This document shows positions 32,931 through 42,028 of a stretch of DNA of 64,000 bases, piece by piece (positions within the stretch are counted from its first letter, which is position 1; every line of letters starts with the position of its first letter). Source of the DNA: Acrocarpospora phusangensis (GTDB lineage: Bacteria; Actinomycetota; Actinomycetes; Streptosporangiales; Streptosporangiaceae); assembly GCF_016862995.1 (NCBI RefSeq), contig NZ_BOOA01000004.1, positions 1 through 64,000 of the forward strand, written 5' to 3'. The notes below the pieces were generated by a model that saw only the letters and a list, made by a program, of their open reading frames with translations, was not told the origin of the DNA and did no database searches. The translations under genes were made by a program, and so were the position numbers.

Positions 32931-34436
32931 TTAGCGGGATCTGCCGGGGATGAGGTCGCCCACTTTGCCGCCCAGATCCTTCAGGACGGCCCCGGGAACC
33001 ACGATCAGCACATAAATCAGGATTCCGGCTCCGCCCGCCACGATCAACTCGACCAGCGGCCCATGGTCCACCAGGTACGACACGAGCACGGTCACCGCGC
33101 AGGAGACGACGCCGCCCACCAGCGGCCGTACCAGCGCGGGGAAGATCGGACCGAGCCGGACGCCGGCGCGGCGCAGCGCCAGGGCGGCGAGCGGCAGGCC
33201 GACCAGCGTGGCCGCCGTCAGGTGCCCGATGGCCGCGCCGCGGATGCCGTCCAGCTGGGTGCCGGCGTAGACGGCGGGCACCAGCGCGATACCGGTGCCC
33301 AGGTTCATCCACATGGTGGCCTTGGCCGCGCCCTGCCCGGTGAGGATGTCGAACGCGAACATGGTGACCATGCGGACGATCATCAGCACGCCCAGGAAGC
33401 GCAGCACGCCCGCGGCCTGGTCCCAGCGCGGCTCGTAGAGGAACGCGATCAGCGGGTGCGCCAGCGCGGCCATCACCACCGAGATCGGCAGGATCGCGGA
33501 GACCAGCAGCGGCACCGAGCGCTGCACCCCGAGGGAGAGCGAGTCGGCGTCGTTCTCCGCCAGCCGGGAGAAACTGGGAATCGAGACGTACCGGATGGCG
33601 GTCCCGATCAGGCCCGGCACCCAGCTGGACACGTTGAACGCGAGCAGGTAGTACCCGTTGGCCTCCTCCCCGTGGACGGCGCCCACGATGACGAAGCCGA
33701 CGTTGAGCAGCAGCGCCTCCAGGCCGGTCCCGGCCGCGGACGGCAGGCCGAACCGGAGCAGCTGGGCCCCGATCGCCCGGTCGTAGCCGAGCTTCAGCGG
33801 CACGTTGGCGGAGACGAAGATGATGACGCCGGTCACCACGGCGGCCGACAGCTGGCCCCAGGCGAAGCTGTAGGCGCCCGCGCCGTTGACGGCCAGCGTG
33901 ATCGCCACCGCCGCGTTGACCACGAACCCGGACAGGATGGCCTTGGTCAGCTTGTCCTGCTCGAACCGGCGCAACAGCGCGGCGGCCCGTACGGCGGTGA
34001 CGGCCTCGACCAGGATGACCGCGGTGAGGATGCGCACCACCGGGGTCGCGTGCGAACTGCCGGCCAGTTCCGAGAACATCGGCGCGCCCACGTAGAACAG
34101 CCCGTAGAGCAACACCGCCGAGAAGAACGACAGCACGGTGGCCGTCGGCGCCATGTCCTCCAGCTTGCCGCGCCACTGCACGGTCGCGGCGATGATCCCG
34201 ATGTCCTTGATGGTCATCACGAACTGGGTGGCCGCCAGCGCGACGGCGTAGATGCCGAAGTCGTCGGGATCGATGAGGCGGACCAGGATGAGTCCCATCA
34301 CGAAGGACCCGCCGCGTAACACCATGTTGCCGAGCAGGCTCCAGCGCAGCCCCCGGCTGGCCTTGCGACCGATTACCCCCACATGCTCGGCCGCCTCGCC
34401 CTCCTCCACCAGCTCTGTGTCCTGGTTTCTGTCCAT
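32931..34436 (-). CDS. polysaccharide flippase (Wzx-like, MOP superfamily)
   Basis: 501 residues with about 14 membrane helices. N-terminal GLRWSLLGNMVLRGGSFVMG and LIDPDDFGIYAVALAATQFV match the polysaccharide_synt/oligosaccharide flippase group. It would move lipid-linked units across the membrane for Wzy. Codon 40 is a TTA (34317-34319). Starts 9 bases after the twin-Cys gene, so in the same transcript. Confidence 0.88.
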   Translation of the reverse strand: MDRNQDTELVEEGEAAEHVGVIGRKASRGLRWSLLGNMVLRGGSFVMGLILVRLIDPDDFGIYAVALAATQFVMTIKDIGIIAATVQWRGKLEDMAPTATVLSFFSAVLLYGLFYVGAPMFSELAGSSHATPVVRILTAVILVEAVTAVRAAALLRRFEQDKLTKAILSGFVVNAAVAITLAVNGAGAYSFAWGQLSAAVVTGVIIFVSANVPLKLGYDRAIGAQLLRFGLPSAAGTGLEALLLNVGFVIVGAVHGEEANGYYLLAFNVSSWVPGLIGTAIRYVSIPSFSRLAENDADSLSLGVQRSVPLLVSAILPISVVMAALAHPLIAFLYEPRWDQAAGVLRFLGVLMIVRMVTMFAFDILTGQGAAKATMWMNLGTGIALVPAVYAGTQLDGIRGAAIGHLTAATLVGLPLAALALRRAGVRLGPIFPALVRPLVGGVVSCAVTVLVSYLVDHGPLVELIVAGGAGILIYVLIVVPGAVLKDLGGKVGDLIPGRSR

Positions 34437-34445
34437 GACGCTCGC

Positions 34446-35471
34446 CTAACTCACGGGGAGATCCTCAACGCGCTCCAGCCAGATCTCACGCCAGAACGGC
34501 ACGAACTCGCGGGGGCAGTTGAGGTTGTAGACACCACTACACACGATCCCGTCCAGGACGATGCAGGGATTCTTCATTTGCAGCATTCGGCCCGTGGGCT
34601 CGTCGATGCACTGGTCCACCCGCGCGACCACCCGCGCGGTCTGCCCGCAGAAGCGGGCCATCTCCTCCTCGAATCCCATCCCCCGGTTGAGCTGGTCTTT
34701 GTTGAGGGTACGCAGGATCTCGGCCTTCGGTTTGATGCGCACCAGCTCGCCCGGCTGGAGGTCCAGCACCTCGGTCGGGGTGGCGCCTTCGGCGAAGCCC
34801 CGCACGAAGCCCCAGCGCAGCCCGCCCTTGATCCACAGCCAGCGCGGCAGGAAGCGCCGGCTCAGCTTCTGGTAGCGGTTGAAGGCGCCGACCAGCATGC
34901 CGCGCAGGGTGGCGACGACGCCGGCGTTGCCGCTGCGCACGTCCACCACGTACTGCTTCATGTCGGTGAAGGGCACGCAGGTGGGCGCGGCGCGCAGCAG
35001 TTCGGTGGACTGGCAGGAGAAGCGTTCCTCACCCTCGGGTCCCGGCTCCTTGCGGGTGTTGACCTCCAGCAGCGGCAGCATGCGGTCGGGGCGGGGCGTG
35101 GGAGTGGTCGGCGTGGTGGGCGGAGTGCCGGGCTCGACCCGCTTGAGCCAGGCCTCCTTCCAGTACAGGGTGCACGCGGTCTGGCAGCCGCCGTGCGCGC
35201 TGCCGTCGCAGCGGGTGCCGGTCAGGTGAACGGCACGTTCCATTTTGCGCAGGCCGGTCCGGCTGATGGTGTCGCACAGCTTGTGCGCGACCTTGTGCAC
35301 GGTCAGCCGCTGCCCGACGAACTGCAACATCTCCGGCATGAAGGGCAGGCTGTCCAGTTCGCCCTTCTCGTCCAGCGTCGCCAGGATCTCGGCCTCGCTG
35401 CGCACCTCGACCAGGTCCCCGACCTTGAGATGGAGTACCTCGGCTGGATCGGCGGTCCCTAACCGCGTCAT
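34446..35471 (-). CDS. twin Cys-motif protein of unknown function
   Basis: 341 residues containing two related domains: residues about 12-112 and 233-335. Each starts EVL(H/D)L...G(D/E)LV.(V/I)...AEIL.TL and ends F/YW(K/R)E.WL(K/E)RV. Cys positions match in order: C66/C288, C88/C311, C96/C319, with 8-residue spacing between the last two in both. Extra Cys at 100, 153, 165, 275 and 303. The pattern suggests a metal or cluster site in each half, or a redox protein. No signal peptide. Codon 4 is a TTA. The ATG overlaps the DUF4910 stop (ATGA). I do not recognise a named family. Confidence 0.75.
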   Translation of the reverse strand: MTRLGTADPAEVLHLKVGDLVEVRSEAEILATLDEKGELDSLPFMPEMLQFVGQRLTVHKVAHKLCDTISRTGLRKMERAVHLTGTRCDGSAHGGCQTACTLYWKEAWLKRVEPGTPPTTPTTPTPRPDRMLPLLEVNTRKEPGPEGEERFSCQSTELLRAAPTCVPFTDMKQYVVDVRSGNAGVVATLRGMLVGAFNRYQKLSRRFLPRWLWIKGGLRWGFVRGFAEGATPTEVLDLQPGELVRIKPKAEILRTLNKDQLNRGMGFEEEMARFCGQTARVVARVDQCIDEPTGRMLQMKNPCIVLDGIVCSGVYNLNCPREFVPFWREIWLERVEDLPVS

Positions 35472-36724
35472 GCCACTTGCTCCTTCAGTAGTCCCGCGTC
35501 GTGGAGTGCGCGCGCCGCCTCCGACAGCACCGCGAAGGGCTGCCCGGCGCGCTCGGCGATGTCCAGCAGGGTGTGCTCTCCGTCGGAGAGGTTCAGCACC
35601 CAGAGCATGGCCATCTGGAGTTCTTTGGTGTCGCTCCGGCCGCCCAGCGAGGCGTACAGGCCGCGCCTGCCGAGCTGGGGCTCGCCGTACGGGCTGAGGT
35701 TGAGGTAGCGGCGGTTGTTGTCCAGGACCTGGACGATGTCCCAGCAGGTGTCCAGGGTGTCGGCCATCGCCTCGGCGGAGACGAAGTCCAGGTTGTCGCC
35801 GGAGGTGTGGTACTCCGGGTACCCGGCGTACGTGGTCCTGGTGAGGGAGCCGACGCCGAGGTTGAAGCCCGGCGAGCAGAACTGGCGCTCGTCGTAGCCG
35901 TACGGGGTGAAGTCCAGGATGGTGTGCTCGCGGTCCTTCAGCACGTGCGCGGCCACCTGGTCGATCTCCGAGCCCCGGCGGCTGCGCTTGTACGTGAGCG
36001 GGCCCCGGTCCCCGGCGCAGGCGAGCGTGAAGCCGTGCCTGACCCGCTCCACCCGGTTGCGGGCCAGCCAGGTGATCGCGCCGATGGTGCCGGGCGCGAA
36101 CAGGAACCGGTAGGTGTACCAGGGCTCGGTCCCGGCCAGGCGTTTGGCCAGCTCGACCGCCACCGCGATGCCGGCCAGGTTGTCGTTGGCCAGCGAGGGG
36201 TGGCAGGTGTGGCAGGAGATGATCACTTCGTCCGACACCCGGCCGGGCACCACGTGCTCGGCGTAGGTGAGGTGGCCGTCCTCGAGCGTGGAGTCGATCA
36301 GCACCTCGTACGGGCCCTCCCCGAACCCGTCGAGGGTCTCCTGGGCCAGGCAGAAGCCCCAGGTCTCCCCGTAGTAGCTGGTCCGGTACGGCACCAGCGA
36401 CGGCTGCTCGGGCAGCGTGTGCAGACGCGGCCGCAGCTCCGCCAGCGACATCGTCCCCGACACGGGCACGCTGTAGCCGAGCACGTGCAGGTTGGAGGCG
36501 CCGAAGTCGACGACCCGGTTCCCGTCCGCGTCCTGTATATAGGCGTCCCGGATGTTCCACTCTTTGGGGATCGTCCAGTCGAGCACCTGGGTGCCGGTCG
36601 GCACCTCGTGCACCTGGAGCGGGATGGACTCGCCGACGATCTCCAGCGTGCGCCGAACGCCGTCGCCGGTGATGCTCCGGCAGATCGGGTAGAGCCGTTC
36701 CACCAGAGCGAACAGGTCGCTCAT
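35468..36724 (-). CDS. DUF4910 aminopeptidase-like protein with winged-helix tail
   Basis: 418 residues. Start LYPICRSITGDGVRRTLEIV, PKEWNIRDAYIQDADGNRVVD and the metal-binding run IISCHTCHPSLANDNLAGIA are typical of DUF4910, related to M28 zinc peptidases; later candidate ligands are YGYDERQFCS and GYPEYHTSGDN. Residues about 345-418 look like a winged helix. Despite the fold it recurs in surface-sugar loci, so it may act on a glycan-linked amide instead of a peptide. ATG at 36724 overlaps the epimerase stop. Confidence 0.82.
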   Translation of the reverse strand: MSDLFALVERLYPICRSITGDGVRRTLEIVGESIPLQVHEVPTGTQVLDWTIPKEWNIRDAYIQDADGNRVVDFGASNLHVLGYSVPVSGTMSLAELRPRLHTLPEQPSLVPYRTSYYGETWGFCLAQETLDGFGEGPYEVLIDSTLEDGHLTYAEHVVPGRVSDEVIISCHTCHPSLANDNLAGIAVAVELAKRLAGTEPWYTYRFLFAPGTIGAITWLARNRVERVRHGFTLACAGDRGPLTYKRSRRGSEIDQVAAHVLKDREHTILDFTPYGYDERQFCSPGFNLGVGSLTRTTYAGYPEYHTSGDNLDFVSAEAMADTLDTCWDIVQVLDNNRRYLNLSPYGEPQLGRRGLYASLGGRSDTKELQMAMLWVLNLSDGEHTLLDIAERAGQPFAVLSEAARALHDAGLLKEQVA

Positions 36725-37746
36725 GACACCGGCCTGAGGGTGCCGTCGACGGTGCCGGCGCCCTGCCGGTCCGCCAGCCGGGCCAGCCGGGTGAAGCGCC
36801 GGGCGAAGTCGTGCGCGGTGAGCCCGAACTTCTCGTACGCGTCGACCAGCTCGTGCGCCCCCGCCTTGACGGTCCAGCGGGCCTGGTAGTCCGGCAGCGC
36901 CGCGCGGATGCGGGCGAAGTCCACCCGGTAGGAGCGCGGGTCGGCCCCGGCCTCGCCGGTGATCACCAGCTTGGAGCCGGGCACGGCCGCCACGACCTCC
37001 TCGGCGATCTGGGCGACGGTGAGGTTGTTCTGCTCGGTGCCCACGTTGAACGCCTTCAGGTGCACGGCCTCGATGGGCGCGGCCAGCACGGCGGCGAACG
37101 CCTCGGCGATGTCCTGCGCGTGCACCAGCGGCCGCCACGGCGTGCCGTCGGACAGCACCCTGACCTCGCCGCTGAGCACGGCGTGGCCGACCAGGTTGTT
37201 GAGCACGATGTCGGCGCGCAGCCGGGGCGAGAAGCCGAACGCGGTGGCGTTGCGCAGGAACACCGGCGTGAAGCCGGAGTCGGCCAGCGCGACCAGGTCG
37301 TCCTCCACCCGCACCTTCGACTCCGCGTACGGCGTGACCGGCCGCAGCGGGGCGTCCTCGCCGACCAGGCCGTCGCCGCCGGAGGCACCGTAGACCGAGC
37401 AGGTGGAGGCGTACAGGAAGCGCTTGACGCCGGCGTCCTTGGCGAGGCGCGCCAGCCGTACGGAGGCGTGGTGGTTGATGTCGTAGGTGAGTTCGGGGGC
37501 GAGCGAGCCCATCGGGTCGTTGGACAGGGCGGCCAGGTGGATCACCGCGTCCACGCCGGTGAACACGTCGGCGCCGACGTCGCGCAGGTCCACGGGCGGG
37601 CCCGGCGGGTCGGCGGGGGCGGGGCCGAGAACGCAGTCGGCGAACAGGCCCGAGTCCAGGCCCACGACGTCGTATCCGGCCGCGGTGAGCACCGGAGCCA
37701 TCACCGTGCCCAGGTAGCCCTGATGGCCGGTCAACAGCACGCGCAT
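36721..37746 (-). CDS. NAD-dependent sugar epimerase/reductase
   Basis: 341 residues, extended SDR: VLLTGHQGYLGTVMAP, HLAALSNDPMG, active-site S/Y in ASTCSVYGASGG and VTPYAESKVRVE. Position in the cassette suggests it works on the nucleotide sugar made by the RfbF-like enzyme. GTG-free start at ATG 37746; the PIG-L gene ends 3 bases upstream. Confidence 0.88.
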   Translation of the reverse strand: MRVLLTGHQGYLGTVMAPVLTAAGYDVVGLDSGLFADCVLGPAPADPPGPPVDLRDVGADVFTGVDAVIHLAALSNDPMGSLAPELTYDINHHASVRLARLAKDAGVKRFLYASTCSVYGASGGDGLVGEDAPLRPVTPYAESKVRVEDDLVALADSGFTPVFLRNATAFGFSPRLRADIVLNNLVGHAVLSGEVRVLSDGTPWRPLVHAQDIAEAFAAVLAAPIEAVHLKAFNVGTEQNNLTVAQIAEEVVAAVPGSKLVITGEAGADPRSYRVDFARIRAALPDYQARWTVKAGAHELVDAYEKFGLTAHDFARRFTRLARLADRQGAGTVDGTLRPVS

Positions 37747-37748
37747 GC

Positions 37749-38396
37749 CTAGCTTCCTCCAGTGAGATCAACGGTCAGTTTGGCCACGTGGAAGGCCTCC
37801 GCGTAGCGGGCGTTGCATTCGATGCCGCGGATCCGGGCCAGGCCGAGGAAGGCCTCCCGGTCGTACCACGGCCGGTGCCGCTGCGAGCCGTAGTGGCGTT
37901 GCAGCAGGTCGACTTTGGCTTCGGCGAGTTCGGGGGTGAGCGGCTGGTAGACCGAGGGGCGGCCCAGGTCGCCGTCCCACTTGACGATCTCGTAGCCGAA
38001 GGTGTGGTGAGCCCGGAACGCCGTCGGGACGAGCTTGGCCAGGCCGCGGTGGTCCTGGTGGGCGTCGCCCGGGTGCGGGGCGAAGATCAGGTCGGGGTCG
38101 GTCTGGGCGCGCAGCTCCTCGACCGCCTCCTTGGCCTCGTCCCAGTGCGCGGGCAGCCGGCCGTCGGGCATCTTGTGCACGGTGATTCGCAGGTCCGCGC
38201 CGGGGCAGAAGGCGGCCAAGGCGGCGCGCTCCTCATCCTCCCGGGGCGTGCCGCCGCCGGACAGGACGAGCGCGTCCACCCGTACGCCGGGGCGCGCGGA
38301 GCAGATCGCCAGCAGCGTGCCGCCGGCGCCGATGGCGATGTCGTCGCAGTGCGCGGCGAGCGCGGCGATCCGCTGGGGACCGCTGTGCCTGATCAT
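37749..38396 (-). CDS. PIG-L/LmbE family deacetylase
   Basis: 215 residues. Zinc-site motifs AAHCDDIAIGAGGTL (AHxDD) and APHPGDAHQDHRGLA (HxDHR). Members remove N-acetyl groups from GlcNAc-type substrates. ATG at 38396 overlaps the nucleotidylyltransferase stop (ATGA). This would create a free amino group on a sugar intermediate. Confidence 0.88.
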   Translation of the reverse strand: MIRHSGPQRIAALAAHCDDIAIGAGGTLLAICSARPGVRVDALVLSGGGTPREDEERAALAAFCPGADLRITVHKMPDGRLPAHWDEAKEAVEELRAQTDPDLIFAPHPGDAHQDHRGLAKLVPTAFRAHHTFGYEIVKWDGDLGRPSVYQPLTPELAEAKVDLLQRHYGSQRHRPWYDREAFLGLARIRGIECNARYAEAFHVAKLTVDLTGGS

Positions 38397-39172
38397 GCGC
38401 CGCGCTCCCACAGGGCCCATGGCCGTTCACCGCGTGAGTAGGCCTCGTCCAGGGCGATCCGCTCCTTGACCGTGTCGGTGGGCTTCCAGTAGCCGCGGTG
38501 CCGGTAGGCCATCAACCGGCCGCGCTTGGCCAGTTCGGCGCAACCGTCCGCGACGAGGTCACCATTCTCCGGGATGTGGTCGAAGACCTCCTGCCGAAGT
38601 ACGAAATATCCTCCGTTTGCCCATAAAGGCATCTCGGAGATGGGCGTGATGCCCTCCACCTCGCCGCTGTCGCTCACCTCGATGGCGTGGAAGGTCGCCG
38701 GCGGCGGGACCACCAGCATCGACGCGCCCGCGTCACTCGCCGCGAACCGGTCGATGATCTCCGGCAGCGGCGCGTCGGTGAGCACGTCGGCGTAGTTGGC
38801 CAGGAACATCTCGTCGCCGTCCAGGTAGTCGCGCACCCGGCGCAGCCGCTCCCCGATCGGGGAGTCGATGCCGGTCTGCACGAACGTGATGGACCAGTCC
38901 GAGATGTCGGTGGACAGCAGCTCCACCCGGCCCGACCTGAGCACGAAGTCGTTGGACGTGGTCTCCCGGTAGTCCAGGAAGAAGTCCTTGATGTGCTGCG
39001 CGCCGTACCCGAGGCAGAGCACGAACTCGGTGTGGCCGAAGTGCGCGTAGTACCGCATCACATGCCAGATCAGCGGGCGCGGGCCGACGAGCTGCATGGG
39101 CTTGGGGACGTCTCCGGGGGTGCCGCTGCGCATCCGCGTGCCGTACCCGCCGCAGAAGAGGACGACCTTCAC
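38393..39172 (-). CDS. glucose-1-phosphate cytidylyltransferase-like (RfbF type)
   Basis: 259 residues, right length for RfbF. Begins KVVLFCGGYGTRM, then GDVPKPMQLVGPRPLIWHVM, with the EFVLCLGYGAQHIKDFF and NDFVLRSG segments of that subgroup. It activates a hexose-1-phosphate with a nucleotide. The usual partner CDP-glucose 4,6-dehydratase is not in the window, so the product may be used differently. GTG at 39172 overlaps the methyltransferase stop. Confidence 0.88.
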   Translation of the reverse strand: MKVVLFCGGYGTRMRSGTPGDVPKPMQLVGPRPLIWHVMRYYAHFGHTEFVLCLGYGAQHIKDFFLDYRETTSNDFVLRSGRVELLSTDISDWSITFVQTGIDSPIGERLRRVRDYLDGDEMFLANYADVLTDAPLPEIIDRFAASDAGASMLVVPPPATFHAIEVSDSGEVEGITPISEMPLWANGGYFVLRQEVFDHIPENGDLVADGCAELAKRGRLMAYRHRGYWKPTDTVKERIALDEAYSRGERPWALWERGA

Positions 39173-40374
39173 ACGATCTCCAGGGTCGGGATGGGGAAGA
39201 CCAGCCGGCCGCCCCACTCGTGGACGTAGGACAACTGCTCCGACAGCTCCGTACGCAGGTTCCACGGCAGCACCAGCACGTAGTCCGGCCGGTCGGCGGC
39301 GATCTGCTCGGGGGCGTGGATGGGGATCCGGGTGCCGGGCGTGAACCTGCCGTGCTTGTACGGATTGCGGTCCACCGTGTAGGCGAGCAGGTCGGGGCGT
39401 ACGCCGCAGTGGTTGAGGAGGGTGTTGCCCTTGCCGGGCGCGCCGTACCCGACGACGGTCTTGCCCTCGGCGGCGGCGTCGATGAGGAAACGGAGCAGGT
39501 CGCGGCGGACGCGGGCGACGCGGGCGGCGAACTCGGCGTAGCCGGAGAGCTCGTGCAGCCCGGCGGCCTTCTCCCGGGCCAGGATCTCCTGGACGCGCGG
39601 CCCCGGCTGGCCGGACGGGCGGGCCCAGAGCCGGATCGAACCGCCGTGGGTGGGCACCAGCTCCACGTCCGCCAGCACCAGGCCGCCGCTGGCCAGCGCG
39701 TTCTGCGCGGAGGCGACCGTGTAGTACTGGAAGTGCTCGTGGTAGACGGTGTCGTACTGGTTGAGCTCCATCAGGGTGAGCAGGTGCTGGACCTCGATGG
39801 AGACCCAGCCGTCGTCGGCGACCAGGGCGCGCAGGCCCTTCGTGAAGCCGATCACGTCGGGGATGTGGGCGTACACGTTGTTGGCGACGACCAGGTCGGC
39901 CGGGCCGTGCTCGGCCCGCACGGCCGCCCCGGTCTCGGGCCCGAGGAACTCGGTGACCGTGGGCACGCCCTTGTCGCGGGCGGCCTGGCCGACGTTGGCG
40001 GACGGCTCGACGCCCAGGCAGCGGATGCCCTTGGCGACCACGTGCTGGAGCAGGTAGCCGTCGTTGCTGGCCACCTCGACGACGAAGGAGGGGTCGATGC
40101 GGTCCACCGCGGCGTCCACGAAGGAGCGGGCGTGCTCGACCCAGGAGGTGGAGTAGGAGGAGAAGTAGGCGTACTCGGTGAACGTCTCTTCCGGAGTGAT
40201 CAGGGCCGGGATCTGGGCCAGCCAGCAGTCGGTGCAGACCCGCAGATGCAGCGGGTAGGTGACTTCGGGCTCCGCGAGCTGCTCGGCGGTGAGGAACCGC
40301 TCGCACGGCGGCGTGGCCCCGAGATCCACCACGCTCACCAGGCTCGCGGAACCGCACAGTCGACAGGCTGTCAT
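39169..40374 (-). CDS. NDP-sugar C-methyltransferase family protein
   Basis: 401 residues. N-terminal zinc-ribbon-like Cys pairs (CRLCGS, then LRVCTDCWLAQ), central SAM site FVVEVASNDGYLLQHV with VEPSANVG, and the C-terminal domain with VGYGAPGKGNTLLNHCGV. This three-part layout is that of TylC3/EvaC-type C-methyltransferases acting on keto-sugars. I prefer the ATG at 40374, 7 bases after AAGGAG, over a GTG at 40380. First gene of the coupled cassette running to 28774. Confidence 0.88.
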   Translation of the reverse strand: MTACRLCGSASLVSVVDLGATPPCERFLTAEQLAEPEVTYPLHLRVCTDCWLAQIPALITPEETFTEYAYFSSYSTSWVEHARSFVDAAVDRIDPSFVVEVASNDGYLLQHVVAKGIRCLGVEPSANVGQAARDKGVPTVTEFLGPETGAAVRAEHGPADLVVANNVYAHIPDVIGFTKGLRALVADDGWVSIEVQHLLTLMELNQYDTVYHEHFQYYTVASAQNALASGGLVLADVELVPTHGGSIRLWARPSGQPGPRVQEILAREKAAGLHELSGYAEFAARVARVRRDLLRFLIDAAAEGKTVVGYGAPGKGNTLLNHCGVRPDLLAYTVDRNPYKHGRFTPGTRIPIHAPEQIAADRPDYVLVLPWNLRTELSEQLSYVHEWGGRLVFPIPTLEIV

Positions 40375-40380
40375 CGCCAC

Positions 40381-40589
40381 ACTCCTTGCCGCACACCATC
40401 ACGCGATTGGTGCGTCGCATGTTTTTCGGACGTATCAATGACGCGGCTGGGATTGGAGTGGTTGGCAGACAATCTGGACTCCCCCCAATGAATCAGAGCC
40501 TGCTACCTAAGATTCGGGCAAGGACCCACATTCGTTACATCTAGCCTGGTCAGCCCGGTTACCGCCTCTTTTGTGGCATGCTGCGCGGC
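40381..40589. promoter_or_regulatory. divergent intergenic region
   Basis: 209 bases between the C-methyltransferase and rmlC starts, less GC-rich than the genes. It must hold promoters for both the minus-strand cassette and the plus-strand rmlC-GT2 pair. No clear paired -35/-10 or operator stands out to me. Confidence 0.4.
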
Positions 40590-41183
40590 ATGGAACCTCT
40601 CAGCATCGACGGAGCCTGGTGCTACACCCCCCGTGTCCACCGCGATTCCCGGGGTGACTTCCTGGAGTCTTACCGCGCCGGTGAGCTGGAGTCCGCCACC
40701 GGGCGTCCGATGGACCTCGCGCAGGTGAACTTCTCGGTCTCGCGCAAGGGCGTCCTGCGCGGGGTGCACTTCTCCGACGTGCCACCTGGCCAGGCCAAAT
40801 ACGTCACCTGCGTGGCCGGTTCCGTGCTGGACGTGGTGGTGGACATCCGGGTGGGCTCGCCCACGTTCGGGAAATGGGAGACCGTCCTGCTGGACGATGT
40901 CAGCCGCAGAAGCGTCTATTTATCCGAGGGGCTCGGGCACGGGTTCCTCGCGCTGAGCGATCAGGCGGCGGTCTCGTATCTGTGCTCCACGCCGTACGCG
41001 CCGGGGCGGGAGCACGGGGTGCATCCGCTGGACCCGGCGCTGGGCATCGACTGGCCGCTGGACGGCGAAGCCGTGCTGTCGGACAAGGACAGGGACGCGC
41101 CGACGCTGCAGGAGGCGCTGGAGGCCGGGCTGCTGCCCGACTACGCGACCTGCGTGGAGTTCACGAAGGGGAACCTGGCATGA
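40590..41183 (+). CDS. rmlC: dTDP-4-dehydrorhamnose 3,5-epimerase
   Basis: 197-residue cupin with canonical RmlC residues: catalytic His in VLRGVHFSDV, Lys in GQAKYVTC, Tyr in VSYLCSTPYAP with the second aromatic six residues later. YLSEGLGHGFLALSD is typical. With rmlA, rmlB and rmlD in the same locus it completes dTDP-L-rhamnose synthesis. I choose ATG 40590 (an ATG at 40578 is possible). A rare TTA lies at 40920-40922. Confidence 0.9.
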   Translation: MEPLSIDGAWCYTPRVHRDSRGDFLESYRAGELESATGRPMDLAQVNFSVSRKGVLRGVHFSDVPPGQAKYVTCVAGSVLDVVVDIRVGSPTFGKWETVLLDDVSRRSVYLSEGLGHGFLALSDQAAVSYLCSTPYAPGREHGVHPLDPALGIDWPLDGEAVLSDKDRDAPTLQEALEAGLLPDYATCVEFTKGNLA

Positions 41184-42028
41184 CCGTCAGCATCGTGATC
41201 CCGGCGCACAACGAGGAGCGGGTGCTCGGCCGGCTGCTCGCCGGACTCCAGGCCGAACCGGGCGAGTTCGACATCGTGGTGGTGGCCAACGGCTGCACCG
41301 ACGGCACCGAGCGGGTCGCCGAGTCCCACGGCGTACGGGTGGTGTCCACGCCCGTGCCGTCCAAGCGGGAGGCGCTGCGCCTCGGCGACGAGGCCGCCGC
41401 GGGCTTCCCCCGCATGTACGTGGACGCCGACGTCGAACTGGGGGCCGCCGACGTGCGCGCCCTGGCGGCGGCGCTGGACGCGGGCTCGCTGGCGGCGGCG
41501 CCGGAGCGGGAGCTGCCCATGACCGGCCGCCCGTGGGTGGTGCGCCGCTACTACGCGCTCTGGTCGCGCCTGCCGCACGTGCGGGACGGGCTGTTCGGGC
41601 GCGGGGTCATCGCGGTCAGCGAGGAGGGCAACCGGCGGCTGCGGGAGCTCCCCCAGGTGATGGCCGACGACCTGGCCGCCTCGCACGCGTTCAGCGCGGC
41701 GGAGCGCACCGTGGTCCGGCACGCCTTCGCCCGCATCCAGCCGCCGCGCACGGTCGCCGACCTGCTGAAGCGCCGGGTCCGCGCGGCCACCGGCGTCGGC
41801 GAGTGGGAGCGGAACTCCACCGTCACCGTACGGACCAGTCCGCGCGACATCCTGGCCATCGTGGCCCGCGAGCCCCTGCTGGCCGACGCCGCCGCCGTGT
41901 TCCTGGCGGTGACCGTGCTGGCCAGGCGGCGCGCCAACCGGGCGATCAGATCCGGCGACTACACCACCTGGCTCCGCGACGAGAGCAGCCGGGCTCAGGA
42001 CCTGCCGGGCTCGAACAGCCAGGCGTAG
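41180..42028 (+). CDS. family 2 glycosyltransferase
   Basis: 282 residues: SIVIPAHNEERVLGRLLAGL, VVVANGCTDGTERVA and the DxD in YVDADVEL. ATG overlaps the rmlC stop (ATGA). The remaining part lacks a second domain; the C-terminal helix-rich segment with VAREPLLADAAAVFLAVTVL may associate with the membrane. Its 3' end overlaps the convergent WecG-fusion gene by 34 bases. Confidence 0.87.
   Translation: MTVSIVIPAHNEERVLGRLLAGLQAEPGEFDIVVVANGCTDGTERVAESHGVRVVSTPVPSKREALRLGDEAAAGFPRMYVDADVELGAADVRALAAALDAGSLAAAPERELPMTGRPWVVRRYYALWSRLPHVRDGLFGRGVIAVSEEGNRRLRELPQVMADDLAASHAFSAAERTVVRHAFARIQPPRTVADLLKRRVRAATGVGEWERNSTVTVRTSPRDILAIVAREPLLADAAAVFLAVTVLARRRANRAIRSGDYTTWLRDESSRAQDLPGSNSQA

Noticed and set aside
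36725-37771. Upstream extension of the DUF4910 gene to 767 residues
   Set aside because: The extension is the wrong frame of the epimerase gene; the family start MSDLFALVERLYPICRS is at 36724.
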